Assembly: GCF_900101545.1 (NCBI RefSeq)
Contig: NZ_FMZU01000014.1
Coordinates: 143,393 to 207,392 of the forward strand
Origin: Variovorax sp. CF079
GTDB taxonomy: Bacteria > Pseudomonadota > Gammaproteobacteria > Burkholderiales > Burkholderiaceae_C
Length of the DNA stretch: 64,000 bases
Reading direction: 5' to 3'
Below are positions 63,740 to 64,000 of this stretch, piece by piece. Below the pieces are notes generated by a model. The model was not told the DNA's origin, searched no databases, and was given only the letters and a program-made list of their open reading frames with translations. The stretch's first letter is position 1. The number at the start of each line of letters is the position of its first letter. The translations under genes and the position numbers were made by a program.

Positions 63740-64000
63740 TCAACACGTAAGTTCCGAAACGTAGTGACGCCCGAGCTTGTGATCTGCGTCCTGTCGAGTG
63801 AACTTCCACTCGATGGTTCGGCGCAGCGCGTTTCGATCTGCTTGCCAAGCATCGACTTCGCGTCGCAAAAGTTGCTGGCTGGGGAGGCGACGGTTCAGGC
63901 ATTGACGCGTGAGGATGCCGATCTCGATCTCTGCCATGTTGAGCCAACTTGCGTGCTTGGGCGTGTAGTGAAAGCACACCCGGCGCAGCAGCGTGCTGGC
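63740..64000 (-). mobile_element. IS630-type transposase, C-terminal part, cut by window edge
   Basis: The frame reads VCFHYTPKHASWLNMAEIEI and then TRQCLNRRLPSQQLLRREV, characteristic of the DDE superfamily endonuclease of IS630 elements (the last acidic catalytic residue is in the AEIEIG stretch). It is open to the right edge, so the 5' part is outside. Whether the element is intact cannot be judged. Confidence 0.8.

Overview
The window looks like chromosomal DNA of a GC-rich betaproteobacterium of the Comamonadaceae, most like Variovorax and its relatives. This rests on the gene neighbourhoods (trxA-rho, dnaX-ybaB-recR next to ffs, pstSCAB-phoUBR followed by ppx, sixA and ppk1), the strong G/C bias at third codon positions, frequent 4-base ATGA gene overlaps and several TTG or GTG starts. 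The genus is inferred from recalled protein similarity, not from a search.

Layout. 1-3.0 kb: soluble pyrophosphatase (partial) divergent from a membrane proton-pumping pyrophosphatase with a C-terminal OmpA-like domain. 3.0-10.5 kb: a minus-strand lipid operon of PLD-type lipoprotein, fatty acid hydroxylase, fatty acid desaturase, a ketosynthase fused to a heme-oxygenase-like diiron oxidase, and three unknown proteins. 10.5-15.7 kb: peroxiredoxin, aldehyde dehydrogenase, ZIP metal transporter with a Fur-like box, SDR and serine hydrolase. 15.8-19.4 kb: molybdenum cofactor genes moaA-mobA-moeA and a cyclic-nucleotide-binding protein. 19.4-23 kb: rnhA, methyltransferase, gloB, mltD. 23-26 kb: sulfonate/nitrate-type ABC importer whose ATPase carries an in-frame palindromic repeat. 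26-30.8 kb: MAPEG protein, recR, ybaB, dnaX, a metzincin protease and the SRP RNA. 30.8-38 kb: flavoprotein, addA, addB. 38-44.4 kb: trxA, rho, an oxidoreductase, ribosomal protein L31, a membrane glycosyltransferase-like protein and a MATE transporter.

44.4-56.5 kb is a phosphate-starvation block: phoR, phoB, phoU, pstB, pstA, pstC, pstS, then ppx, sixA, ppk1 and an OlsB-type ornithine acyltransferase. Half-sites spaced exactly 11 bp (Pho boxes) can be read in front of pstS, ppx, ppk1 and olsB. Phosphate uptake, polyphosphate turnover and replacement of phospholipids by ornithine lipid therefore look like one PhoB regulon.

56.5-64 kb: a cyclic-nucleotide-domain flavoprotein, a GST, tRNA-Pro and tRNA-Arg. 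After tRNA-Arg comes an accessory scar with a broken tyrosine recombinase, arm-type repeats, IS-end repeats, an SSB fragment, a fused aminodeoxychorismate synthase with an EamA exporter, and the 3' part of an IS630-type transposase cut by the window edge.

The most unusual content is the 3.8-10.5 kb lipid operon. Next come the A9 slippage site in dnaX, the repeat inserted inside the ABC ATPase, and the Pho-box set that includes olsB.
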